A stretch of DNA of 5,482 nt, from positions 1 through 5,482 of the forward strand of contig JALWSN010000620.1 in the NCBI GenBank assembly GCA_027080245.1, given 5' to 3'. The position numbers and the translations under genes were made by a program. This DNA is from Ignavibacteriales bacterium. GTDB taxonomy: Bacteria > Bacteroidota > Ignavibacteria > Ignavibacteriales > Melioribacteraceae. The notes beneath the pieces are model-generated. The model worked only from the letters and a program-made list of their open reading frames with translations, did not search any database and was not told where the DNA came from. Positions 1 to 5,482 of this stretch are shown here, one piece after another (within the stretch, counting starts at the first letter, position 1; each line of letters opens with the position of its first letter).

Positions 1-1117
1 CGGGAGGTTTTCAGCGCTTTCCTTCTTTGGGTTAGTTCCCGCAGCAATTGCGGGCGCAAATTTGCGGAACGTTCTGGAAGGAGCTAAAAGCCAATCTTTG
101 AAATTGCGGAGCAAAGCGTCCGAAAACAACCGAAATACAGGGGTTTTATTAGGCGCGTTTTTGGGAAGCTTTGCAAACAAAGGGCGAAACAAATTAACGC
201 TTTTCGGCAGCGGGACGCTTAGCCCGGTTAACGATTGGACGGAACAGTTAATTGCCGAGAGCGCGGGCAAGAACGGCAAAGGCATTTTGCCCGTAATTGG
301 CGAAACCCCCGATTTTATTGACTTTTACGGGAAGGATAGAACGGCCGTTTTAACAAGATTAAAAGACGAATCTTTTGAAACTAATTTAGTTGAAAAATTA
401 AATTCAAAAAATATTCCTCTTCTGGAAATCGTTCTTGAAAGCAAAGAAGAAATTGGCGCGTTGTTCTTTGCGTGGGAATTAGCCACTGCAATTGCGGGCT
501 GGTTTTTAGGCATTCATCCGTTTAACCAGCCGAATGTGGAATCGACCAAAACGGCGGCTCGCCAAATGGTTGAAGATTTCCTCGCCAAAGGTTACCTTCC
601 CGAACCCGGGCATTGCTTCCGGGACGAAAAAATTCGCGCGGTTTGCCCGGAAACGAAATCATTTAATTCGCTCAGCGAAGTTTTAACCCGATTCCTGCAA
701 GACGCTAAAAATCACTCTTACCTTGCGTTGCATTCTTATTCTTTTTACTCAAACAATTTTGTTGAAAAAATTTCCGCCATTCGATTTTTAATTCAAAGCA
801 AATTCGGTCTGACTACAACATTCGGTTACGGACCCAGATTTTTGCACTCTACCGGTCAGCTTCACAAAGGCGACGACGGGCAGGGGCTTTTCATTCAATT
901 GTTCGAGGAAGCCAACAAAACGGTAAACATTCCCGACGAGCCAATGAGCGCGGAATCAAGTTTAAGTTTCAACACGCTAATTAAAGCGCAATCGCTTGGC
1001 GACAGGCAAGCCTTGCTAAACGCAGGCAGAAAAGTTTTAAGATTGGAAACGCGGTCCGAACACTTTAACAACTTGCTTGAACAAATCCAACGGACGTTAC
1101 AAAAAGACTTTGGCTAA
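1..1117 (+). CDS. pgi: Glucose-6-phosphate isomerase domain, probably the C-terminal part of a bifunctional transaldolase/phosphoglucose isomerase (5' partial)
   Basis: The enzyme interconverts glucose-6-phosphate and fructose-6-phosphate in the cytoplasm. The reading frame is open to the left edge (frame from base 2), giving 371 visible residues and a TAA stop at 1115-1117. The TTG at 62 is internal, because conserved sequence precedes it: GRFSALSFFGLVPAA at visible residues 1-15 is the PGI signature, with the substrate-phosphate/catalytic-region Arg at residue 2. Next come AESAGKNGKG (about 85-94), which matches the catalytic-Glu ESxGK region of PGI, then PFNQPNVES (about 173-181), and HSTGQLHKG followed by GLFIQL (about 282-300), which carries the candidate catalytic His. 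A basic GRKVLRLE segment lies at about 342-349. The HSTGQLHKG...GLFIQ form is known from PGI domains fused behind transaldolase (Tal-Pgi) rather than from E. coli-type PGI. Whether a transaldolase domain is fused here cannot be seen. PGI assignment is firm; the fusion is inference. Confidence 0.9.
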   Translation, partial: GRFSALSFFGLVPAAIAGANLRNVLEGAKSQSLKLRSKASENNRNTGVLLGAFLGSFANKGRNKLTLFGSGTLSPVNDWTEQLIAESAGKNGKGILPVIGETPDFIDFYGKDRTAVLTRLKDESFETNLVEKLNSKNIPLLEIVLESKEEIGALFFAWELATAIAGWFLGIHPFNQPNVESTKTAARQMVEDFLAKGYLPEPGHCFRDEKIRAVCPETKSFNSLSEVLTRFLQDAKNHSYLALHSYSFYSNNFVEKISAIRFLIQSKFGLTTTFGYGPRFLHSTGQLHKGDDGQGLFIQLFEEANKTVNIPDEPMSAESSLSFNTLIKAQSLGDRQALLNAGRKVLRLETRSEHFNNLLEQIQRTLQKDFG

Positions 1118-1118
1118 A

Positions 1119-1142
1119 GCTATATTAATAGCCGGCGCGCCG
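1119..1142. repeat. Adjacent small inverted repeats after the pgi stop
   Basis: Just after the pgi stop codon, GCTAT and ATAGC form 5-base arms around a 4-base loop (1119-1132). A perfect 10-base palindrome, CGGCGCGCCG (1133-1142), follows directly. TAGC at 1129-1132 can also pair with GCTA at 1147-1150 around the palindrome. No T-tract follows, so this does not look like a classical intrinsic terminator; it might act as an RNA stem at the 3' end of the pgi message or be chance. Confidence 0.3.
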
Positions 1143-1161
1143 AAATGCTACCGCGCAACCG

Positions 1162-1176
1162 TTTAAATCATTTAAA
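1162..1176. promoter_or_regulatory. Palindrome TTTAAA-TCA-TTTAAA upstream of the symporter gene
   Basis: Two copies of the self-complementary hexamer TTTAAA flank a 3-base centre, so the site is both a direct and an inverted repeat. It lies about 58 bases before the symporter start, in the AT-rich half of the 116-base intergenic stretch, where a promoter or operator would be expected. In such AT-rich sequence the pattern can arise by chance, and no convincing -35/-10 pair or Bacteroidota-type TAnnTTTG element was found. Function is unproven. Confidence 0.2.
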
Positions 1177-1233
1177 GAAAAATTATTTTAAGACGATGTA
1201 ATTAAATTCTGAAACAAAAACGGGAACTAACAA

Positions 1234-2592
1234 ATGGATGCTGCTACTTTACACAATTTAATTTCCGAGATCGACAGCTACGTTTGGGGTGCGCCTTTAA
1301 TTATTTTGCTTGTGGGCACCGGAATATTTTTAACGCTACGCCTTAAAGGTTTGCAGTTTACTCAGCTGCTACATTCCCTTTACCTTGCATTAATTAAAAG
1401 AAAAGAAGACACTGACCAGCCCGGAGACATTACCCATTTTCAGGCGTTGATGACGGCACTTTCAGCCACGGTGGGAACGGGCAACATTGCCGGCGTAGCC
1501 ACGGCAATAGCCGCAGGCGGCCCGGGCGCGCTCTTTTGGATGTGGGTTACGGGCTTAGTTGGAATGGCAACTAAGTATTCCGAAGCTGTGCTTGCAGTTC
1601 ATTTCAGGGAAAAAGACAAATTCGGCAACATGATGGGCGGCCCGATGTTCTACCTTTCCAAAGGAATGAATTCAAAATTTTTAGGCGGATTGTTCGCAAT
1701 ATTTGCCGCCCTTGCGGCTTTTGGAATCGGGGATACAGTTCAATCCAATTCCGTAGCCGACGCTTTAATGGGCTCTTTCGGCGTGCCGCATTGGGTTACG
1801 GCTATTGTTTTAATGGTAGCCACAGGCGCCGTAATTATCGGCGGGATCAAATCAATTGGCAAGGTTACGGGATTTCTCGTTCCGTTAATGATTGTTTTTT
1901 ACATGGGCGGCGCCCTAATTATTTTGGGAATAAATTACGCCAAAATAATTCCCGCAATCGAGCTAATCTTAAAACAAGCGTTTACTACAACAGCTGCCAC
2001 GGGCGGATTCCTCGGCTCGACGGTGATGCTCACAATCAGAATGGGCGTGGCGCGAGGCGTCTTTTCCAACGAGTCCGGCTTGGGTAGCTCGCCAATTGCC
2101 GCCGCCGCGGCTCAAACCAAAAACCCCGTTACTCAAGCTCTGGTTTCGATGACGCAAACTTTCATCGACACAATTGTAGTTTGCTCGCTAACAGGCTTGG
2201 TTATTGTAGTCTCCGACAAATGGTCGAGCGGATTAAACGGCGCCCAGCTTACCTCGGCGGCTTTCACTACGGGAATGGGTTCCTCGCTTGGGGATTACAT
2301 TGTTTCAATCGGTTTAATGCTTTTCGCTTACTCCACTTTGCTGGGATGGTCTTACTACGGAGAAAAATCGATTGAATATTTAACGGGCGAAAAAAGCATT
2401 AAACCTTACCGTTACCTTTTTACTTTGTTCGTTGGCGTTGGCGCGGTTAGTCAGTTAAACCTTGTCTGGAAGATTGCCGACATTTTTAACGGCTTAATGG
2501 CTTTCCCGAATCTTATTGGTCTCTTAGCGCTTGCGCCAATTATTGTAAAAGACACAAAAAAATATTTGTTCGAAGGGCGCAAAAAGAAATAA
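1234..2592 (+). CDS. Sodium:alanine/glycine symporter, AGCS family (AgcS/AlsT-like)
   Basis: This is an inner-membrane secondary transporter that uses the Na+ (or H+) gradient to import alanine and/or glycine. The 452 residues are a normal length for the family. The AGCS signature GGPGALFWMWVTGLVG is at 95-110. The conserved TALSATVGTGNIAG stretch at 74-87, in the expected ion/substrate-binding region, and GVARGVFSNESGLGSSPIAAAAA at 271-293 are both intact. Hydrophobic segments at about 17-36, 97-115, 150-165, 186-205, 211-232, 305-326, 353-371, 393-405 and 417-436, plus the glycine-rich ones, fit the usual 10-11 membrane helices of the APC fold. The tail is short and basic (EGRKKK). ATG 1234 is chosen because an in-frame TAA lies at 1228-1230 and the next Met would delete the first helix. 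The ribosome site is weak (GGGA at 1222-1225). The gene lies 116 bases after pgi and ends before a terminator. Family is certain; alanine versus glycine preference cannot be read from sequence. Homologues are called agcS, alsT, dagA or yaaJ. Confidence 0.95.
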   Translation: MDAATLHNLISEIDSYVWGAPLIILLVGTGIFLTLRLKGLQFTQLLHSLYLALIKRKEDTDQPGDITHFQALMTALSATVGTGNIAGVATAIAAGGPGALFWMWVTGLVGMATKYSEAVLAVHFREKDKFGNMMGGPMFYLSKGMNSKFLGGLFAIFAALAAFGIGDTVQSNSVADALMGSFGVPHWVTAIVLMVATGAVIIGGIKSIGKVTGFLVPLMIVFYMGGALIILGINYAKIIPAIELILKQAFTTTAATGGFLGSTVMLTIRMGVARGVFSNESGLGSSPIAAAAAQTKNPVTQALVSMTQTFIDTIVVCSLTGLVIVVSDKWSSGLNGAQLTSAAFTTGMGSSLGDYIVSIGLMLFAYSTLLGWSYYGEKSIEYLTGEKSIKPYRYLFTLFVGVGAVSQLNLVWKIADIFNGLMAFPNLIGLLALAPIIVKDTKKYLFEGRKKK

Positions 2593-2624
2593 TCGAAAGA
2601 TTTGCAAGTATTATTGGAATGGGG

Positions 2625-2657
2625 AGGGGTCGCCGCGTAAACGGCGTTCCCCTTTTT
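2625..2657 (+). terminator. Rho-independent terminator of the symporter gene
   Basis: The hairpin starts 32 bases after the symporter stop. AGGGG pairs with CCCCT, and CGCCG (2631-2635) pairs with CGGCG (2642-2646). A one-by-two internal mismatch (T2630 against TT 2647-2648) interrupts the stem, and the loop is CGTAAA. The stem runs straight into TTTTT (2653-2657). On the minus strand the same hairpin would come about 40 bases after the SDR stop but is followed by CCCCATTCC rather than a T-run, so it should work mainly for the plus strand, though the structure may also help stop the convergent transcript. Confidence 0.8.
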
Positions 2658-2697
2658 CGCTTCAATTCCTTTCCGTCAGTTAAGCAAAGAAAAACTT

Positions 2698-3471
2698 TTA
2701 ACTTTCCCTGTGCGCAATGAACGCGTTAGCCTGCGCGCTTGGCATAATAACCATTTCATTAATATTTGCGTGAGGCGGACGCGTTGCGCAAAATAAAACG
2801 GCTTCGGCAACGTCTCTGCCGGTTAACGGTTCAAGCCCTTTGTAAACGTCTTTTGCTCGTTTTTCGTCGCCGTCAAACCTAACAATGCTAAACTCCGTTT
2901 CAACCATTCCCGGATCGACCGTGCTAACCCTAACGCCCGTTCCCAACAAGTCAATCCTCAAGGAGCGGGTAATGGCTGTTACCGAATGCTTCGTAGCGCA
3001 GTAAACCGAACCTCCGCCGTAAGCTTCGTGCCCGGCAATGGAACCGATATTAATTACGTGTCCCCGTTTTCGTTCAACCATTCCGGGCACAACGCTGCGC
3101 GTAACGTAGAGCAGTCCTTTTACGTTTGTGTTAATCATCTTTTCCCAATTGTCAATATTGTCCTCATAAAGTTTGTTCAATCCCTTTCCCAATCCGGCGT
3201 TGTTAATTAGAATGTCAATTGCTTTCCACTCGCCGGGCAAAGCGTTTATTTTTTCTTCCACTTCCGCCCTGTTACTAACGTCCAGCTTAAAAAAGTAACT
3301 TTCCGTTCCGAATTTTTCCTTCAATTCCGCCGTTAACTTTTCAAGTCTTTCAACGCGTCTGGCGCACAAAATTAACTTTGCTCCGGCTTTGGCAAAAACC
3401 TCCGCGCAAGCTTTTCCTATTCCGGCGGAAGCTCCGGTAATAAAAACAATTTTGTTTTTCAACTGCTCCAT
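2698..3471 (-). CDS. ydfG: NADP-dependent short-chain dehydrogenase, YdfG-like (3-hydroxy acid / serine dehydrogenase type)
   Basis: This is a classical SDR, a cytosolic NAD(P)-dependent oxidoreductase of 257 residues. It has the cofactor loop TGASAGIG (12-19), CARRVERL (36-43) whose Arg38-Arg39 favour NADP(H), Asp64-Val65, INNAG (89-93), and the catalytic set Asn116, Ser144, Tyr157 and Lys161 (YCATK at 157-161), then DPG (187-189). Several stretches match E. coli YdfG as I recall it: the LPGEW-IDILINNAGL region, VPGMVERKRGHVINIGS, TEFSIVRFDGD, and a C-terminal HANINEMVIMPSAQ corresponding to HVNINTLEMMPVTQ. YdfG acts on L-allo-threonine, serine and 3-hydroxypropionate/malonic semialdehyde, so a related substrate range is likely but not proven. 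The gene is the second in a minus-strand unit, starting 14 bases after the GH20 stop. ATG 3471 is supported by the Shine-Dalgarno sequence just upstream and by the expected N-terminal length before the Rossmann loop. All catalytic residues are present. Confidence 0.92.
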   Translation of the reverse strand: MEQLKNKIVFITGASAGIGKACAEVFAKAGAKLILCARRVERLEKLTAELKEKFGTESYFFKLDVSNRAEVEEKINALPGEWKAIDILINNAGLGKGLNKLYEDNIDNWEKMINTNVKGLLYVTRSVVPGMVERKRGHVINIGSIAGHEAYGGGSVYCATKHSVTAITRSLRIDLLGTGVRVSTVDPGMVETEFSIVRFDGDEKRAKDVYKGLEPLTGRDVAEAVLFCATRPPHANINEMVIMPSAQANAFIAHRES

Positions 3472-3474
3472 TTT

Positions 3475-3482
3475 ACCTCCTT
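3475..3482 (-). promoter_or_regulatory. Shine-Dalgarno sequence of the ydfG-like gene
   Basis: The minus strand reads AAGGAGGT, a complete anti-Shine-Dalgarno match, ending three bases before the ATG at 3471 (slightly close spacing). It sits inside the 14-base gap after the GH20 stop codon, so it decides the SDR start and fits translation of the second gene from a shared mRNA. The symporter has only a weak GGGA site by comparison. Confidence 0.75.
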
Positions 3483-3485
3483 TGT

Positions 3486-5482
3486 TTATCTTTCAATCCA
3501 GCTTTTTCTATTTGTAACAAAATTCGGCGCTATTACTTCGAAGGGATATTCCTTCGTTTTAACTTGCAATGGTTTTTCGAATTTTCCGCTTTCGAACGCT
3601 GTCCAGGATGTGTCGCTTTCAACGTTAACTTCGCCGGCGAAAGTCCAGATTCGTCCGAGCAAATTAAACCCCGCTTCAACATTTTCTCCGAATTTTCTCG
3701 CTCGAACCGTCACACAATTTTTTCCCTTTTTCAAGAACTTTGTAGCATCCAAAAATTTTACCCTTTTTTGCTCAACCGTTAAGGAAAGGGTTCTGCGGGC
3801 AAAAACGGAATCCACGCGTTTCCCATTTATTTCCAATTCGGCAAACGTGTCTCCCATTAATTGAAATTTTGCAGAATCAATTTCGCCCGTAATTTCGAAT
3901 TCCTTTTTGAACCAGGCGTCGCCCTTGGAAGCGTAAATCCACCGGCTTTGAATTAAAGGCGAGGGAAGCGTGTCGTGTTCCAAATCTTCCCGGATTTCCT
4001 TAAAATAAGAAGTTTGAAATTCGAATTTCCTGTCAATTAAATCTAAGTTCGCCGGCTTGTAATAATCAAGCCAAATTTGCCTAAATTCCTTATTAAGCGC
4101 TTTTAACGAATCCAAATTCTCCTTAATTAAAGGCAGCGCAATTTTCTTTTTGTCTCGAATTGTCAAATTAGAATCTTGCAAGGCAAGAGAAGTTTGCATC
4201 TTTAGCACATACCATGAATACAAGTTAATCAGGAATTTGTAGATTTTTAAATCCCCTTTGTTTTTAACGGCGGATTTTTCCAATTGTTTTACGCTTTGCT
4301 TCATTAAAGGTAATGATGATTTCAAATACGTAAATTTTGCAACCGAACTAACGTTAGGAACCCACCAAGGTGAAGATTTAAATTCTAACAAAGGATGCCG
4401 CCATATTTCGTGCCACAAAAATTGGTTCAAGGGATCGCCGAAAATTTTAACCGTTTCCACGCCGGAAAAATCAGATGTTCCCCAATATTGATTTGTAAAA
4501 ACAGTTTGAAATTCGCCAATATCAGCCTTATTAACGTTCCAGGCGCACTCGGCGGACCAGGCGTAATCGAAGTAGAGCAGTTCCTTGAAAGTTTCCGCTC
4601 CATAATCTCCCCAATTAGAACTTACCAACCCAATAGCCGAGTCTCTAACACCAACCTTAGCAAAATATTCGATGTTTGGCAAAGCATTTACATTTGTGGG
4701 GTAAGTTGTAAGGAAATTCCAAACAGCAGGTGAAACAATTGTTCGGAAACCTTGCGATTTGAATTTCTCAACCGAAGGATAATAGTAATTCGGGCCGTAA
4801 TGCCAATCGACGATCACAAAATCGCGAGGAATCATTTCAAGAATTTCAGGATGGCGCAAAATAATGTCCCCGTAAATCATTACTTTTTTGCCGTATTTCT
4901 TGCAAATTTTATACACCTTAGTGTAATGCATTGCGTGAGCTTTGGCGATTCCAACGCTGTCCACTAATTTTTTGCTGTAACCTTTGCCCACATCAAAGCT
5001 TTCGTCCGCCCCGATGTGAATGTATTCGGAAGGAAATTCTTCCGCCACTTGTTTAATTAAAGAATCCAAAAACGCGTAAGTTTCCTCGCTGGAAATGTTA
5101 AGCGAAGCCGAGCCGGGGAATTCGGCGAATTTCAGAAATTCCGGCTGGGAAAGAATATTTTCGAAATGCCCGAGCGTTTCGAAAATGGGAACAACGTCAA
5201 CAAATTTTGTTTTGGCAAAATCTACAATTTCTCTAACCTCTTCTCTGCTAAGCGCGCCCCGCCCCTTGCCTATTGAGGGGAAAGCGTCGAATTGCAACAT
5301 ATCCTCGATGTACGGCATGTAAACGTTCATTTTGTAATCGGCAATGAAAGAAATTATTTTTTTGAAATTTTTAAGCGTGGAAACCTGTCCCCTTGAAATG
5401 TCGTCGGAAATTCCCCTGATTTTAAGAAGCGGGAAATCTTCGATTTTTAAGCCTGGCAAATTCCAGCCGAATTGTTCGATGA
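3486..5482 (-). CDS. Glycoside hydrolase family 20, beta-N-acetylhexosaminidase-like, with C-terminal beta-sandwich domain (5' partial)
   Basis: The enzyme is predicted to remove terminal beta-linked N-acetylhexosamine (GlcNAc/GalNAc) from glycans by substrate-assisted catalysis. The frame is open to the right edge: residues IEQFGWNL precede the TTG codon at 5459, so that is not the true start. 664 residues are visible and the stop is TAA at 3486-3488. Numbering from the first complete codon, the catalytic barrel begins near KIRGISDDISRGQ (about 20-32), which matches the GH20 RGxxxDxSR entry. The active-site pair is Asp159-Glu160 in YIHIGADES (bases 5001-5006). Aromatic pocket candidates are Trp226 (VDWHYG), Trp254 (AVWNF), Trp290 (SNWGDYGAE) and SAECAWN (about 309-315). 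Residues about 377-507 are mostly helical by composition. Residues about 512-619 (WIYASKGDAWFKKEFEI ... ELEINGKRV ... LKKGKNCVTVRA) resemble a galactose-binding-like jelly roll. The family's non-catalytic N-terminal domain, and any signal peptide, lie outside. Family is confident; substrate is not known. Confidence 0.88.
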   Translation of the reverse strand, partial: IEQFGWNLPGLKIEDFPLLKIRGISDDISRGQVSTLKNFKKIISFIADYKMNVYMPYIEDMLQFDAFPSIGKGRGALSREEVREIVDFAKTKFVDVVPIFETLGHFENILSQPEFLKFAEFPGSASLNISSEETYAFLDSLIKQVAEEFPSEYIHIGADESFDVGKGYSKKLVDSVGIAKAHAMHYTKVYKICKKYGKKVMIYGDIILRHPEILEMIPRDFVIVDWHYGPNYYYPSVEKFKSQGFRTIVSPAVWNFLTTYPTNVNALPNIEYFAKVGVRDSAIGLVSSNWGDYGAETFKELLYFDYAWSAECAWNVNKADIGEFQTVFTNQYWGTSDFSGVETVKIFGDPLNQFLWHEIWRHPLLEFKSSPWWVPNVSSVAKFTYLKSSLPLMKQSVKQLEKSAVKNKGDLKIYKFLINLYSWYVLKMQTSLALQDSNLTIRDKKKIALPLIKENLDSLKALNKEFRQIWLDYYKPANLDLIDRKFEFQTSYFKEIREDLEHDTLPSPLIQSRWIYASKGDAWFKKEFEITGEIDSAKFQLMGDTFAELEINGKRVDSVFARRTLSLTVEQKRVKFLDATKFLKKGKNCVTVRARKFGENVEAGFNLLGRIWTFAGEVNVESDTSWTAFESGKFEKPLQVKTKEYPFEVIAPNFVTNRKSWIER
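3624..3947 (-). other. Galactose-binding-like (jelly-roll) domain at the C-terminal end of the GH20 protein
   Basis: This segment starts with WIYASKGDAWFKKEFEI and continues through a strand-turn pattern with GDTFAELEINGKRVD and then ATKFLKKGKNCVTVRA. That order (Trp...WF+K/R+EF, then xxxINGKxV, then a D-x-T-x-x-L-K-x-G-x-N turn) is the usual look of beta-sandwich sugar-binding domains in GH2, rhamnosidase and related enzymes. It may bind carbohydrate or only pack against the barrel. The assignment rests on pattern recognition by eye. Confidence 0.6.

Noticed and set aside
62..64. TTG as a start codon for the isomerase gene
   Set aside because: The same frame continues upstream to base 2 and encodes the conserved PGI signature GRFSALSFFGLVPAA, so the gene begins outside the window.
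1171..1202. Possible sigma-70 promoter (TTTAAA ... TGTAAT) before the symporter
   Set aside because: The spacing is about 20 bases and the -35 match is poor; in AT-rich sequence this is not distinguishable from chance. No TAnnTTTG element typical of Bacteroidota promoters is present either.
1791..2087. 98-codon open frame within the symporter gene in another frame
   Set aside because: It is rich in Arg/Asn/Gly with no family resemblance and lies inside a clearly conserved transporter coding region.
2658..2697. Separate intrinsic terminator for the SDR gene on the minus strand
   Set aside because: A T-rich stretch follows the SDR stop on the minus strand, but no hairpin precedes it; the only strong hairpin nearby lacks a T-run in that direction.
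4395..4733. 112-codon open frame on the plus strand opposite GH20
   Set aside because: It lies antisense to a conserved part of the GH20 barrel, has no ribosome site or recognisable protein pattern, and is explained as a shadow of the real gene.
5457..5459. TTG as a start codon for the GH20 gene on the minus strand
   Set aside because: The frame stays open to the edge (residues IEQFGWNL upstream) and GH20 enzymes normally have an N-terminal domain before this point.
1..5482. Mobile element, CRISPR array, defence system or tRNA/rRNA gene
   Set aside because: Nearly all bases lie in four metabolic genes; no transposase, integrase, regularly spaced repeats or RNA-gene signature was seen on either strand.

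Overview
The window carries four protein-coding genes of ordinary bacterial metabolism on two converging strands, with very little non-coding DNA. Both outer genes run off the window edges. The left (plus-strand) half holds the 3' part of a glucose-6-phosphate isomerase gene, of the type found as the C-terminal half of bifunctional transaldolase/phosphoglucose isomerase proteins, followed by a complete Na+:alanine/glycine symporter gene (AGCS family). A good rho-independent terminator follows the symporter. The right (minus-strand) half is a tight two-gene unit: a family 20 glycoside hydrolase (beta-N-acetylhexosaminidase-like, N-terminus outside the window) followed after 14 bases by a YdfG-type short-chain dehydrogenase with a full Shine-Dalgarno sequence.

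Organism: moderate-to-low GC, TAA at all four stops, a sugar isomerase of the Tal-Pgi type, a multidomain GH20 enzyme and an AGCS symporter together suggest a heterotrophic bacterium, most likely of the Bacteroidota/Ignavibacteria (Chlorobi-related) group. This is inferred from protein character only; no rRNA or other marker is present.

Layout: 1-1117 pgi-type CDS (+, 5' partial); 1118-1233 intergenic with small inverted repeats; 1234-2592 symporter (+); 2593-2697 convergent intergenic with terminator at about 2625-2657; 2698-3471 SDR (-); 3472-3485 gap; 3486-5482 GH20 (-, 5' partial).

Functionally the genes fit a sugar- and amino-acid-consuming lifestyle: GH20 releases hexosamines from glycans, the isomerase interconverts glucose-6-P and fructose-6-P, the symporter takes up small neutral amino acids, and the SDR reduces or oxidises hydroxy acids. 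Only the GH20-SDR pair has sequence support for co-transcription. I see no mobile element, CRISPR array, RNA gene or obviously new system; the points worth a second look are modest.
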